Of a stretch of 43,383 bases of DNA, positions 1-7,932 are shown piece after piece. The DNA comes from Desulfobacteraceae bacterium. Lineage in GTDB: Bacteria > Desulfobacterota > Desulfobacteria > Desulfobacterales > RPRI01. The notes under the pieces were generated by a model that saw only the letters and a program-made list of their open reading frames with translations, was not told the origin of the DNA and ran no database searches. The stretch covers positions 1 through 43,383 of the forward strand of contig JAABQB010000024.1 in assembly GCA_011391695.1 (NCBI GenBank), given 5' to 3'. Made by a program: the position numbers and the translations under genes. Position 1 is the first letter of the stretch, and the number at the start of each line of letters is the position of its first letter.

Positions 1-64
1 CGCTGATATCGAAGGCTTCCCGCATTAAAGCGACCGGACTGAATTGGGCGAATCTTCCGCACAT
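1..64 (-). CDS. SRAP-family protein (YedK/HMCES-like), 5' end only
   Basis: Reading the minus strand from the ATG at 62-64 gives 21 residues beginning MCGRFAQFSP before the window ends. MCGRF at the extreme N-terminus is the hallmark of the SOS-response-associated peptidase (SRAP) family: after Met removal Cys2 becomes the N-terminal nucleophile that forms a thiazolidine crosslink with abasic sites in single-stranded DNA. Only the first tenth or so of the protein is visible, so the other active-site residues (Asn, Glu, His in the family) cannot be checked. The assignment rests on this short but very characteristic start. No strong ribosome-binding site is evident upstream. Confidence 0.72.
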   Translation of the reverse strand, partial: MCGRFAQFSPVALMREAFDIS

Positions 65-83
65 ACCCTATTAATTGTTTTAA

Positions 84-254
84 AGGGTTCAAGGGGTCAA
101 GGATTCAAGGATTCGAGTGCTTGTTTTCTGAAACTTTGGCAGGCTTTGCTTTTCAAATTCATACACCGAGCATCATGAAATGTATTCATCATCGAGCGCC
201 TGTGCTTAACTTCTTTTCACTTGAACCCCCGAATCCTTGAACCCTCGACTCCTT
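84..254. repeat. Inverted low-complexity repeat (GGGTTCAAGGATTCGAG family)
   Basis: The gene-free stretch 65-393 holds two arms made of reiterated GGGTTCAAGG / GGATTCGAG units: 84-117 in one orientation and about 220-254 in the reverse complement (CTTGAACC, GAATCCTTGAACC, CTCGACTCC). They enclose about 100 bp with no credible reading frame. The same word family recurs at 2116-2183. This looks like an intergenic repeat that can fold back; its function is unknown. No convincing promoter was found between 255 and 380; AGGAGA at 381-386 is the ribosome-binding site of the next gene. Confidence 0.6.
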
Positions 255-393
255 CTTTAAACATTTATTCTGTTGTCATAATGTTTCAACTTGTGATATG
301 AAACTTCAAGTTCGATAAATCTATCAGATTTTATTCAGCTCTTCAACATATCAATTCATATCAATTCAAATTAAGGCAAGAGGAGATTTTATC

Positions 394-2100
394 ATGAAAA
401 AGGAACAGTTCTGGAGAAAGTCCTATGATGCCGGTCTTGAAGATATTGATCCGAAACGGTGGGAAACTTCTTATGTTGATGTAATCAAACCAGCATTTCA
501 AAAATTTCCCGACAAGACCGCATTTTCTTATTTCGGTATTGAAGTGACCTTTGCACAGCTCGATATTTATGCGAACAAATTCTCAAATATGCTGATTCAA
601 AACGGGCTGAAAAAAGGGGATGTGGTCGGGATCAATCTTCCGAATATTCCTGAATATGTAATAGCGTGGCTGGGAACATTAAAAGCCGGGTGTGTTGTTT
701 CAGGTGTTTCGCCCCTCCTTTCTCCGGAAGAGATGCAATACCAGCTCAGTGACTCGAAAGCAAAAGGCCTTGTAACGCTCGATGCCATATTTGCCGGAAG
801 ACTCGTAAAAATTGAGTCTAATCTTCCTGATCTAAAAGTTGTAGTTGCGGCAAGCGTCGGAGGTTTTCTTCCCGCTATAAAAAGAATACTGGGACAGATG
901 CTGAAAAAAATTCCCAAGGGTGATGTGACACCACTTAAAGGGAAACAGGTATATATGTTTAAGGATATAATAAAAACAGAAACATTTTCCGCAAAGAGCC
1001 CTGATATCAAAATAACTCCTGATGATATTGCATATCTGCAGTATACAGGTGGTACAACAGGCGCGCCCAAAGGCGCTATGTTGAACCATCGGAATGCGGT
1101 TTCTGACCTTATAATTGTTCAAACGTGGCTCGGGTGGGAGCCGGGGAAAGGGCTTGCCCTGTCGGGTTTCCCGTTTTTTCATATTGCAGGTCTTTTCTTT
1201 AATGCAAACTGTATATTCCTGGGATGGACGCAGGTTCTTGTCCCCAATCCGAGAGATACCGATTACATCTGTGCCCAGATAGAAAAATATAAGCCGACCA
1301 CACTCGTAAACGTGCCGTCTTTGTTCCAGATTCTTATGGGCAATCCCAAATTCAAATCCATCGATTATTCAGGATTGGAAAGATGCATATGTGCTGCTGC
1401 TCCTTTTCCCGAGGAATCGCAGAAAGAGTTTGAGGCAATCGTGGGGCAGGGTAAATTACTGGAAGTCTATGGAATGACCGAAACATCACCTTTGACTACA
1501 ATGAATCCGTCTAAAGGCAAAAAGAAACTGGGCTCAATAGGACTTCCATTATTAAATACGGATATAAAACTGGTTGATCCTGCAACAGGAAAAGAAGTTG
1601 AACTTGGTCAGCCGGGTGAAATATGCGTAAAAGGCCCGCAGATCATGGTCGGCTACTATAACAAGCCGGAAGAAACAAAAAAGACAATCGATGCCGATGG
1701 ATATTTACATACTGGAGATGTCGCCGTTCAGGATGAAAACGGATATCTGAGCATAGTCGATAGAACAAAGGACATGATAATCGTAGGTGGATTTAAAGTC
1801 TTTTCGAAGAAAGTGGAAGAGGTTTTGACGGCGCATCCTGCAGTTGAAATGATAGCTATGGTAGGTTTACCAAATCCCGAGAGGCCCGGTTCAGAAATAG
1901 TAAAGGCTTTTGTAACACCTACCAAAGAATACGAAGATAAAAATTATAAGGAGATCGAGGAGGATATAATCAAGTTTGCGAAAGAGAAGCTGGCACCTTA
2001 TGAGGTCCCAAAAATAGTTGAGATAAGAAAGGAGCTTCCGCTTACAACTATTGGAAAATTGGACAAAAAACTTCTCCGTGCGGAAGCCAGGAAAAAATGA
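394..2100 (+). CDS. AMP-forming acyl-CoA synthetase (FadD-like)
   Basis: A 568-residue class I adenylate-forming enzyme that would activate a carboxylic acid to its acyl-AMP and then the CoA thioester in the cytoplasm. The phosphate-binding loop YTGGTTGAPKG is at residues 218-228, the YGMTE adenine-binding motif at 359-363, the TGD aspartate near 442, the hinge region DRTKDMI at 456-462, and the C-terminal catalytic lysine in IGKLDKK at residue 555. Length and motif order match long- or medium-chain acyl-CoA ligases. The start is supported by AGGAGA at 381-386. It stands alone on the plus strand, convergent with an SDR gene. Substrate chain length or aromatic specificity cannot be read from the sequence. 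Confidence 0.9.
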   Translation: MKKEQFWRKSYDAGLEDIDPKRWETSYVDVIKPAFQKFPDKTAFSYFGIEVTFAQLDIYANKFSNMLIQNGLKKGDVVGINLPNIPEYVIAWLGTLKAGCVVSGVSPLLSPEEMQYQLSDSKAKGLVTLDAIFAGRLVKIESNLPDLKVVVAASVGGFLPAIKRILGQMLKKIPKGDVTPLKGKQVYMFKDIIKTETFSAKSPDIKITPDDIAYLQYTGGTTGAPKGAMLNHRNAVSDLIIVQTWLGWEPGKGLALSGFPFFHIAGLFFNANCIFLGWTQVLVPNPRDTDYICAQIEKYKPTTLVNVPSLFQILMGNPKFKSIDYSGLERCICAAAPFPEESQKEFEAIVGQGKLLEVYGMTETSPLTTMNPSKGKKKLGSIGLPLLNTDIKLVDPATGKEVELGQPGEICVKGPQIMVGYYNKPEETKKTIDADGYLHTGDVAVQDENGYLSIVDRTKDMIIVGGFKVFSKKVEEVLTAHPAVEMIAMVGLPNPERPGSEIVKAFVTPTKEYEDKNYKEIEEDIIKFAKEKLAPYEVPKIVEIRKELPLTTIGKLDKKLLRAEARKK

Positions 2101-2115
2101 AGTGATTTTATGAAG

Positions 2116-2199
2116 TTTCGAGGGTTCAAGGGTGCTATGATTCGATTGAAAAAGCCGCCGCTTGAACCCTTAAACCCTCGAATCCTCGGCCCCTTTTTT
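2116..2199. terminator. Hairpin between convergent genes, possible bidirectional terminator
   Basis: AGGGTTCAAG at 2121-2130 pairs perfectly with CTTGAACCCT at 2161-2170, and the flanking TTTCG and CCCTCGAA extend the similarity. A T-run (TTTTTT) lies at 2194-2199. The hairpin sits exactly between the ligase stop at 2100 and the SDR stop at 2203, where a terminator for both genes is expected. The loop is long (about 30 nt), which weakens a classical intrinsic-terminator call. The sequence belongs to the same GGGTTCAAGG repeat family as 84-254. Confidence 0.5.
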
Positions 2200-2202
2200 C
2201 AA

Positions 2203-2964
2203 CTATATTGCGCTTGCGCCGCCGTCCACCATAATTGTCTGGCCTGTGATAAAACCTGAAGCATCCGAACAGAGAAACATGACCGGATGGGCCACGTCGG
2301 CCGGTTCCGCTATTCTCCCAAGCGGGATCGTTCTGACTATCTGGTCGTGAACCTCTTTGTTAGACCAGAAGGGTTCGCTGAACTTTGTCCTTACCATGCC
2401 CGGAGCAACCGAATTAACCTGGATATTAAAGGGTGCAAGCTCCTGGGAGAGAACTTTTGTCATCATCTCAATTCCGGCTTTTGCTATGCCGTAAATTCCC
2501 ATTGCAGGTGCGGATCTTCTTGCGGCAATAGATGAAATACTGACTATTTTCCCCTTTTTCTGCCCTCTCATTATCTGCCCGGCTTTTTTTGAACATAAGA
2601 AAGTGGCGTTCAGATTGGAGTCAATTATTTTTTGCCATAACGAATAGTCGGCATCAACAACTGAAGTTATAACATTCATTCCGACATTGTTTATCAGACC
2701 ATCGATTTTCCCAAAATATTCGATAGCTTTATTAAAGAGATTTTCAACATCGGCTTCTTTTGCAATATGTGCCTGAACTGTGAGAAGCCCGCCTCCTCCC
2801 GATAGTTTTGTTTTCGCCGCTTCAAGCCCATCCTGTTTTCTTCCGCATATTACAACCTTTGCTTTCTGATCAAGAAGCAGTTGCGCTATCTCTAAACCGA
2901 TTCCCCTGCTTCCGCCGGTTATTACAAAAACCCTGTTTTCGAGGCCATAACACACACTACTCAT
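2203..2964 (-). CDS. Short-chain dehydrogenase/reductase (FabG-like SDR)
   Basis: A 253-residue classical SDR, the usual length. The Rossmann glycine motif TGGSRGIG lies at residues 16-23, NNVG at 92-95 and the catalytic Asn at about 117. The active-site Ser is at about 144-145, with Tyr158 and Lys162 in YGIAK. The C-terminal FITGQTIMVDGGASAI is typical of FabG/3-hydroxyacyl reductases. It would carry out NAD(P)H-dependent oxidoreduction of a hydroxyl/keto substrate in the cytoplasm; cofactor and substrate are not determined. Reverse-strand AGGAGAA just upstream supports the ATG at 2962-2964. Pairing with the convergent acyl-CoA ligase suggests acyl-CoA or ketone metabolism, but they are not in one operon. 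Confidence 0.9.
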   Translation of the reverse strand: MSSVCYGLENRVFVITGGSRGIGLEIAQLLLDQKAKVVICGRKQDGLEAAKTKLSGGGGLLTVQAHIAKEADVENLFNKAIEYFGKIDGLINNVGMNVITSVVDADYSLWQKIIDSNLNATFLCSKKAGQIMRGQKKGKIVSISSIAARRSAPAMGIYGIAKAGIEMMTKVLSQELAPFNIQVNSVAPGMVRTKFSEPFWSNKEVHDQIVRTIPLGRIAEPADVAHPVMFLCSDASGFITGQTIMVDGGASAI

Positions 2965-2981
2965 AAATTCTCCTAAAAAAC

Positions 2982-3069
2982 AGAGACAATTGCAAAAGCA
3001 TGTTTCCCCTCCCTTAATGGGATGGTATTAAGGGGAGAGGGGATTTTTGAGACTTTTGCAATTGGCTCT
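2982..3069. repeat. MITE-like fold-back element, copy A
   Basis: A short element bounded by perfect 12-bp inverted termini: CAATTGCAAAAG at 2987-2998 and CTTTTGCAATTG at 3053-3064, extendable outward through AGAG/CTCT with one mismatch. The interior is also partly self-complementary (TTTCCCCTC against GAGGGG). A second copy in the opposite orientation lies at 5137-5218, so the two enclose the mltD-like gene. It lies directly after the mltD stop and upstream of the SDR start, so it could also act as an mRNA 3'-end structure. No coding capacity. Confidence 0.75.
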
Positions 3070-3079
3070 GATTATAATT

Positions 3080-5059
3080 CTATTCAACATAGATATATTG
3101 ACCCACATGTATTTTGCTTTTTGGCGTCAGCTTGTTAATACGCAGAAGCCTGTCGAGCGACATGTTGTGATTCTGCGAAATTCTGAAAAGGTTATCACCT
3201 GATTTGACGCGGTATTTCTTTATGACATCACTGGTTTCATCATGATCGCGCTGTTTTTGAATAAACAGAACCTGTCCTATATGAAGGTTGATAGTATTTA
3301 ACTTGTTGAGTTCCTGAATGTTTTTGACTGTCGTATTGTACCGGTTGGCTATGATCAGGAGGGATTCACCGCTTTTAACTATATGCGTGGAGGGTTGTTC
3401 TTTTTTTTGAGGCGCGTATTTTGCCTGCCGGTTTATTGATTTTGTTTCTGATGATACTTCCCTATAACCAGGAATTTTAATCATTTTGCCTGCTACTAAT
3501 ATTGGTTTGCGCATATTGTTGGCCCGCATGAGGCTTTGAGCGCTGACCCGGTAGCGTTTTGAAATTACGGAAAGTGTTTCTCCCCGCTTTACCCTGTGAT
3601 AGGCATCTGAAACCTGTTGCTTGGTAGTTGAGACGACGGGTATTGAGTCTATTTTGGCAAGAAGCTCTTCTCCTTTGCCGGGGGGCGCTTTCAGAAGATA
3701 CGTGTAAGGCGGTAAAATATTGTATCGAAGCTCCGGATTAATCTGTTTTAGAGCATCTGCATCGATGCAGAGTTCTTTCGCTATATCCTTCAAATGAGCC
3801 TGTTTTGATATCGAAACAGTTTCATATTCCCAGGGCGATTCAAGATCAACCTTATCAAGACCGTATTTTTCCGGGTTGGAAAGGACATGGAGGGTTGCCA
3901 AAAATCTCGGAACGTATCTTGCCGTTTCTCTCGGAAGACGTTCATAAAGATCCCAGAAGTTATCAAGATAATTAACATTCTGGTCCCTTATTATTCTTAA
4001 AACCCTTCCTTCTCCGCAGTTGTATGCGGCAAGCACAGTTGTCCAGTCACCAAACATCTGATGCAGCTCCTTAAGATATGCTATTGCTGCTTCGGTAGAT
4101 TTGACCGGATCGAGTCTTTCATCGACGAACAGGTCCCTTTTTAAGCCGAATTTGTAGCCGGTTGAAGGAATGAACTGCCAGAGGCCGAGAGCCCTTGCTG
4201 AAGAAAGCGCGTTAACTTTAAACCCGCTTTCGATTAGAGGCAACCAGGACAATTCTTCCGGCAATCCAGCTTGCTTGAGCATTTCAAGTATTTGAGGACG
4301 AAAACTTCCTGAACGTTTTAAAGATTCTCTGAAAAAATTTCTTTCAAAGCCGGTTGTGAAAAGATCTATCTCGGCCTGAATGTGGCGATTCATTTCCATC
4401 GGAATAGCCTTGTGATTTCCATTGACAGCGAAATTCCGCGAGGCGTAAATTTCCAGTATTCTTTTCGAAATGGTAAACCTTATATCTTCTTTTTGCTGAG
4501 CCAAAGTTGAATTGTCACCAGTATCTACCGATAAAATTAATGAATATGCCTGATCGAGTGCCTCAATTGCATTTTCGAGTTCACCCTTTTGCCATAACTC
4601 CTGTGACATCTGACAGTAATCAAGGGCTTCATCCATTGCATTTTCGAATTTTTTGTTGCCGGGGGATGCTATTTCTGAAAAAACCGGAGTGACGACATTA
4701 TTGTCGACTGAATTTTTATTATTATTGTTTGTTTGCGGGGTTGTTGTTTCAACATTAGCCTGCACAGAGGGAGGACAATTTTTTATTTCCTCATTATTCA
4801 AATTCTTGATGTTAACAACCCCACTTGATTCAGTTAAGTTCGAGGGCTTATAGTTCTGCCCCCCTGAATTTTTATTGGTTGACATTGTAGAGGGTGGTGT
4901 AAATTTATTAATCTCAACTTCTGTAGCAGCCTTATCTGTCTTGGCAAGCAGGACAGGACTATTATTTGGTGAAGCTTGGATGGTTTCCGGATTATGAGCG
5001 CAACCAGTTATCGAAATTATCAATAAGATCGTAAGGATAGTTATCAATATATTTTTCAA
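3080..5059 (-). CDS. mltD: Membrane-bound lytic murein transglycosylase D-like lipoprotein with LysM repeats
   Basis: A 659-residue predicted lipoprotein. Residues 1-19 form a signal peptide ending in a lipobox with lipidated Cys20 (ITGC). Residues about 30-130 are Asn/Ser/Thr-rich linker. An SLT goose-type lysozyme fold spans about 260-390, with the catalytic glutamate E277 in LIESGF, followed by ALGLWQFIPST and AAYNCGEGRV, all signatures of MltD/Slt. Three LysM peptidoglycan-binding modules follow at about 487-531, 558-601 and 615-659, with a weaker LysM-like segment at 415-460. It would cleave glycan strands to 1,6-anhydro-muropeptides at the inner face of the outer membrane. It is monocistronic and bracketed by two copies of the same inverted-repeat element. 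Confidence 0.9.
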   Translation of the reverse strand: MKNILITILTILLIISITGCAHNPETIQASPNNSPVLLAKTDKAATEVEINKFTPPSTMSTNKNSGGQNYKPSNLTESSGVVNIKNLNNEEIKNCPPSVQANVETTTPQTNNNNKNSVDNNVVTPVFSEIASPGNKKFENAMDEALDYCQMSQELWQKGELENAIEALDQAYSLILSVDTGDNSTLAQQKEDIRFTISKRILEIYASRNFAVNGNHKAIPMEMNRHIQAEIDLFTTGFERNFFRESLKRSGSFRPQILEMLKQAGLPEELSWLPLIESGFKVNALSSARALGLWQFIPSTGYKFGLKRDLFVDERLDPVKSTEAAIAYLKELHQMFGDWTTVLAAYNCGEGRVLRIIRDQNVNYLDNFWDLYERLPRETARYVPRFLATLHVLSNPEKYGLDKVDLESPWEYETVSISKQAHLKDIAKELCIDADALKQINPELRYNILPPYTYLLKAPPGKGEELLAKIDSIPVVSTTKQQVSDAYHRVKRGETLSVISKRYRVSAQSLMRANNMRKPILVAGKMIKIPGYREVSSETKSINRQAKYAPQKKEQPSTHIVKSGESLLIIANRYNTTVKNIQELNKLNTINLHIGQVLFIQKQRDHDETSDVIKKYRVKSGDNLFRISQNHNMSLDRLLRINKLTPKSKIHVGQYIYVE

Positions 5060-5136
5060 GATATTACGTCCTCGTATTATTTGCTTCTGTTAGATGGTAA
5101 TAATTGAATTCCTCAAATAAAAATTTCAACACTCGA

Positions 5137-5218
5137 GCCTCTTCCAAAAGTCTCAAAAATTTCCTCTCCCCTTGCGGGAGAGGGTTAGGGTGAGGGGAAA
5201 CATGCTTTTGCAAGAACC
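5137..5218. repeat. MITE-like fold-back element, copy B (inverted relative to copy A)
   Basis: The reverse complement of this segment matches copy A at 2982-3069: TTGCAAAAGCATGTTTCCCC at one end and AATTTTTGAGACTTTTG at the other, with a variable middle. Terminal sequences CTTCCAAAAG (5141-5150) and CTTTTGCAAG (5205-5214) are imperfect inverted repeats. The middle (CTCTCCCCTTGCGGGAGAGG) forms its own perfect hairpin, a motif common in proteobacterial intergenic DNA. It lies upstream of the minus-strand mltD start. Confidence 0.75.
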
Positions 5219-5701
5219 TCACTCTAATAAAAAATCAGGATATGAATCACTTTATAATTGATTTGTATAGTTCAATTATTTGCAGGAGGATTACACAATT
5301 AAGGGTCGGCTTGTCAAGGATTAATCTTCAACAGCATTTGCAAAGCTGATTACTATTGAGTCCATAATATGTTAGTATAATTGATTATTATATTGATATG
5401 GAGTGAAATATTCAGAGTAAATAGTGACAAATGGTTTGGTTTTGTTTCCGGTGAAAATACGGGATTGATAAACGAAAATCTGATCATATAACCGGGGGAA
5501 AAAACAATGTCGCTTGATTCGGTGAGTTAAATTGTAAGTTGAATCTATTATTATTCTTTACGATTGCAAAAAAAATTGTAAAATAAATGTTGATATTTTC
5601 TTTGAATGCAGATAAAAAGAAATTTTCTTATTGATACCTATAAGAATAATTTGATATATTTTTAATTAGTTACTGTGTAAAAGCAAGATTTATTTGAGCG
5701 T
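5219..5701. other. AT-rich non-coding region upstream of the tRNA/tuf operon
   Basis: About 480 bp without a supportable gene. Short start-to-stop runs (for example ATG at 5508, seven codons) are too small and lack context. The last 120 bp are very AT-rich and hold the likely promoter of the tRNA-tuf transcription unit. No further repeats or RNA structures were recognised. Confidence 0.5.
5631..5660 (+). promoter_or_regulatory. Possible sigma-70 promoter of the tRNA-tuf operon
   Basis: TTGATA at 5631-5636 is followed after 18 bp by TATATT at 5655-5660, which would start transcription near 5667, about 35 nt before the first tRNA. A second TTGATA at 5651-5656 is an alternative -35 element but has no good partner. 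The match is to the general consensus only. Confidence 0.4.
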
Positions 5702-5777
5702 GCCAGAGTAGCTCAGTAGGTAGAGCGCCTCACTTGTAATGAGGATGTCGCGGGTTCAATTCCTGTCTCTGGCTCCA
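5702..5777 (+). tRNA. tRNA-Thr (anticodon TGT), CCA encoded
   Basis: The acceptor stem GCCAGAG pairs with CTCTGGC, followed by TCCA. The anticodon stem CTCA/TGAG carries loop CTTGTAA, giving anticodon TGT for threonine. GGGTTCAATTCC is the T-arm. First of four tRNAs ahead of tuf, the same order (Thr-Tyr-Gly-Thr) as in the E. coli tufB operon. Confidence 0.95.
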
Positions 5778-5788
5778 GATGTCAGCTT

Positions 5789-5873
5789 GGTGGGGTTCCC
5801 GAGTGGCCAAAGGGAACAGACTGTAAATCTGTCGGCGAAGCCTTCGGAGGTTCAAATCCTCCCCCCACCACCA
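5789..5873 (+). tRNA. tRNA-Tyr (anticodon GTA), CCA encoded
   Basis: An 85-nt class II tRNA with a long variable arm. The acceptor GGTGGGG pairs with CCCCACC followed by ACCA; the anticodon arm CAGACTGTAAATCTG gives GTA. The spacer to the previous tRNA is 11 nt, consistent with one precursor transcript. Confidence 0.95.
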
Positions 5874-6029
5874 ACCTTTAAAGTGAGTCGCATGTAGGAG
5901 ATTCCGTCAGGGTGCCGGAATCGTTATTTAACTACATGGCTTTCTTCTGGAGTTTTGCTCCAAGATTTAAGAGAAATGCGGTATTGTCGGGCTTTTTTTA
6001 TTTTTATGGGAAGATACCGTTACAAGGAA

Positions 6030-6105
6030 GCGGGAGTAGCTCAGTTGGTAGAGCTTCAGCCTTCCAAGCTGAATGTCGCGAGTTCGAGCCTCGTCTCCCG
6101 CTCCA
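6030..6105 (+). tRNA. tRNA-Gly (anticodon TCC), CCA encoded
   Basis: The acceptor GCGGGAG pairs with CTCCCGC, then TCCA. The anticodon stem CAGC/GCTG has loop CTTCCAA, giving TCC for glycine (GGA/GGG). The gap from tRNA-Tyr is about 155 nt and shows no gene. Confidence 0.95.
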
Positions 6106-6163
6106 AATCTTTCGGTCGATTTATTTGGCCTGCGTTTGGAGTATTCAGTTAGAGCCACAAAAA

Positions 6164-6240
6164 GCCCACGTAGCTCAGTTGGTAGAGCTCTTCCTTGGTA
6201 AGGAAGAGGTTCACCGGTTCGACTCCGGTCGTGGGCTCCA
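6164..6240 (+). tRNA. tRNA-Thr (anticodon GGT), CCA encoded
   Basis: The acceptor GCCCACG pairs with CGTGGGC, then TCCA. The anticodon stem CTTCC/GGAAG has loop TTGGTAA, giving GGT (ACC/ACT codons). Last tRNA before tuf; together with the TGT isoacceptor it covers most threonine codons. Confidence 0.95.
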
Positions 6241-6350
6241 TGATTATAGTGGTTTGTGTTTTGTTTAAATACCCGCAATTTTATGGTTGAAAGGCTGTTG
6301 GCATCTTTGTATATTAATAACTTGCAGATATCATAAATATTAATACCAAA

Positions 6351-7565
6351 ATCAGAGGGAGGGTATTGGAGATGGCTAAGAAGAAATTTGAGAGGACGAA
6401 GCCGCATGTTAATGTGGGGACGATAGGTCATATAGATCACGGTAAGACGACATTGACGGCAGCGATAACGAAGCATTGCGCGTTAAAGGGAATGGGGGAG
6501 TATGTGCCTTTTGACCAGATAGACAAGGCGCCCGAGGAGAAGGAGAGAGGGATAACGATAGCGACAGCGCATGTAGAGTATGAGACTGTGAAGCGTCATT
6601 ATGCGCATGTGGATTGTCCCGGTCATGCCGATTATATCAAGAACATGATAACGGGGGCCGCGCAGATGGATGGTGCGATCCTGGTAGTGGGAGCGGATGA
6701 CGGTCCTATGCCTCAGACACGGGAGCACATATTGCTTGCACGGCAGGTAGGAGTGCCGAAGATAGTTGTATTTTTGAACAAGTGCGACATGGTTGATGAC
6801 AAGGAGTTGATAGAGTTAGTTGAGCTGGAGTTGAGGGAGCTTTTGGACAAGTATGAGTTTCCTGGAGACGACACGCCGATAATTCGCGGGAGTGCATTGA
6901 AGGCATTAGAGAGTGATGATGTAAAGAGCGAGGACGCGAAGTGCATATTTGAGTTACTGGATGCGATAGACTCATTTATCCCTGAGCCGGTGCGTGTTAT
7001 AGACAAGCCGTTTTTGATGCCGATAGAGGATGTATTCAGCATATCAGGACGCGGTACAGTGGTAACCGGTCGAGTTGATCGTGGTATTATCCATGTAGGG
7101 GACAATGTGGAGATAGTAGGGATAAGGCCTACGCTGAAGACGGTATGTACCGGTGTGGAGATGTTCCGGAAGCTTTTGGACGAAGGTCGAGCCGGAGACA
7201 ACATAGGGGTATTGTTACGCGGGACGAAGCGGGAGGAAGTAGAGCGTGGTCAGGTGTTGGCAATACCCGGGTCTATAACGCCGCACACGAAGTTCAAGGC
7301 GGAGGTTTACATATTGAGCAAGGAGGAAGGCGGTAGGCACACGCCGTTTTTCAACGGATATCGTCCGCAGTTTTATTTCAGGACGACGGATGTGACAGGG
7401 ATATTGACATTGCCGGAGGGGATAGAGATGGTAATGCCGGGGGACAATGTAACGATAACGGCGGATTTGATAACCCCGATAGCGATGGAGACGGAGCTTC
7501 GATTTGCGATAAGAGAAGGCGGCCGGACTGTTGGTGCGGGAGTAGTAAGCGAAATAATCGGATAA
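6351..7565 (+). repeat. 1215-bp long direct repeat, copy 1 (tuf)
   Basis: Identical to 21369-22583 except one base (C at 6680, A at 21698; both Ile codons). Identity starts 21 bp before the tuf ATG, just including the ribosome-binding site, and ends with the stop codon. The flanks on both sides are unrelated. Confidence 0.95.
6372..7565 (+). CDS. tuf: Elongation factor Tu (copy 1)
   Basis: The 397-residue translational GTPase that delivers aminoacyl-tRNA to the ribosomal A site. G1 motif GHIDHGKT at 19-26, switch I GITI at 60-63 (Thr62), DCPGH at 81-85 with catalytic His85, NKCD at 136-139; domains 2 and 3 follow and the protein ends [10 protein letters not shown]. The ATG at 6372 is chosen over an in-frame TTG at 6366 because GAGGGAGGG at 6354-6362 is correctly spaced only for the ATG and the protein then starts [11 protein letters not shown] like its family. 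It is co-directional with four tRNAs upstream and rpmG downstream. Codon choice is strongly purine-ending (ATA for Ile, ACG, TTG, GAG), unlike the neighbouring ribosomal genes. Confidence 0.98.
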   Translation: MAKKKFERTKPHVNVGTIGHIDHGKTTLTAAITKHCALKGMGEYVPFDQIDKAPEEKERGITIATAHVEYETVKRHYAHVDCPGHADYIKNMITGAAQMDGAILVVGADDGPMPQTREHILLARQVGVPKIVVFLNKCDMVDDKELIELVELELRELLDKYEFPGDDTPIIRGSALKALESDDVKSEDAKCIFELLDAIDSFIPEPVRVIDKPFLMPIEDVFSISGRGTVVTGRVDRGIIHVGDNVEIVGIRPTLKTVCTGVEMFRKLLDEGRAGDNIGVLLRGTKREEVERGQVLAIPGSITPHTKFKAEVYILSKEEGGRHTPFFNGYRPQFYFRTTDVTGILTLPEGIEMVMPGDNVTITADLITPIAMETELRFAIREGGRTVGAGVVSEIIG

Positions 7566-7583
7566 CGTTTAAGGAGTCAGCAA

Positions 7584-7733
7584 GTGAGAGTAATTGTCAC
7601 ACTAGCTTGTGGTGAATGCAAAAGAAGAAATTACACTACAACAAAGAATAAAAGGACGACGCCGGACAAGCTTGAGTTCAGCAAGTACTGCAGGTTTTGC
7701 AGGAAACATACAAACCATAAAGAGACAAAATAG
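7584..7733 (+). CDS. rpmG: 50S ribosomal protein L33 (zinc-binding form)
   Basis: A 49-residue protein starting at GTG 7584 after AAGGAG at 7571-7576: [17 protein letters not shown] and so on to the stop at 7731. Cys9-Cys12 and Cys36-Cys39 form two CxxC pairs, the zinc-binding C+ type of L33. L33 sits near the E site of the large subunit. The position between tuf and tRNA-Trp/secE is the conserved one in many bacteria. Confidence 0.95.
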   Translation: MRVIVTLACGECKRRNYTTTKNKRTTPDKLEFSKYCRFCRKHTNHKETK

Positions 7734-7740
7734 ATATCGT

Positions 7741-7781
7741 ATTTAATACCGGCTATGCCGGTTAAGAACCGGTTATTAAAT
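7741..7781 (+). promoter_or_regulatory. Intercistronic hairpin, likely RNA processing site
   Basis: ATTTAATACCGG (7741-7752) is complementary to CCGGTTATTAAAT (7769-7781) apart from one bulged base. An alternative perfect hairpin ACCGGC-TAT-GCCGGT lies at 7748-7762. It stands between rpmG and tRNA-Trp without a T-run, so processing of the mixed mRNA/tRNA transcript is more likely than termination. Function inferred. Confidence 0.5.
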
Positions 7782-7789
7782 GGTATTGC

Positions 7790-7865
7790 AGGCCAGTAGC
7801 TCTAACGGCAGAGCATCGGACTCCAAATCCGGGTGTTGGGGGTTCAAATCCCTCCTGGCCTGCCA
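7790..7865 (+). tRNA. tRNA-Trp (anticodon CCA), CCA encoded
   Basis: The acceptor AGGCCAG pairs with CTGGCCT, followed by GCCA. The anticodon stem TCGGA/TCCGG has loop CTCCAAA, giving CCA for tryptophan. It is embedded between rpmG and secE, a widely conserved location. Confidence 0.95.
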
Positions 7866-7932
7866 AATATTTTAGAAATGTCTTTAAAAGATTTAAAGTT
7901 TTGATTCGCGGACATATCGAGACAGGAGCGCA

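Noticed and set aside
5912-6268. Plus-strand open frames across tRNA-Gly and tRNA-Thr
   Set aside because: They translate tRNA sequence (the SSVGRAS and VAQLVE type artefact) and have no ribosome-binding site.
5967-6476. A long minus-strand open frame across the tRNAs and the tuf start
   Set aside because: It runs antisense through two tRNA genes and the 5' end of tuf and its translation resembles the well-known false proteins predicted from antisense tRNA DNA.
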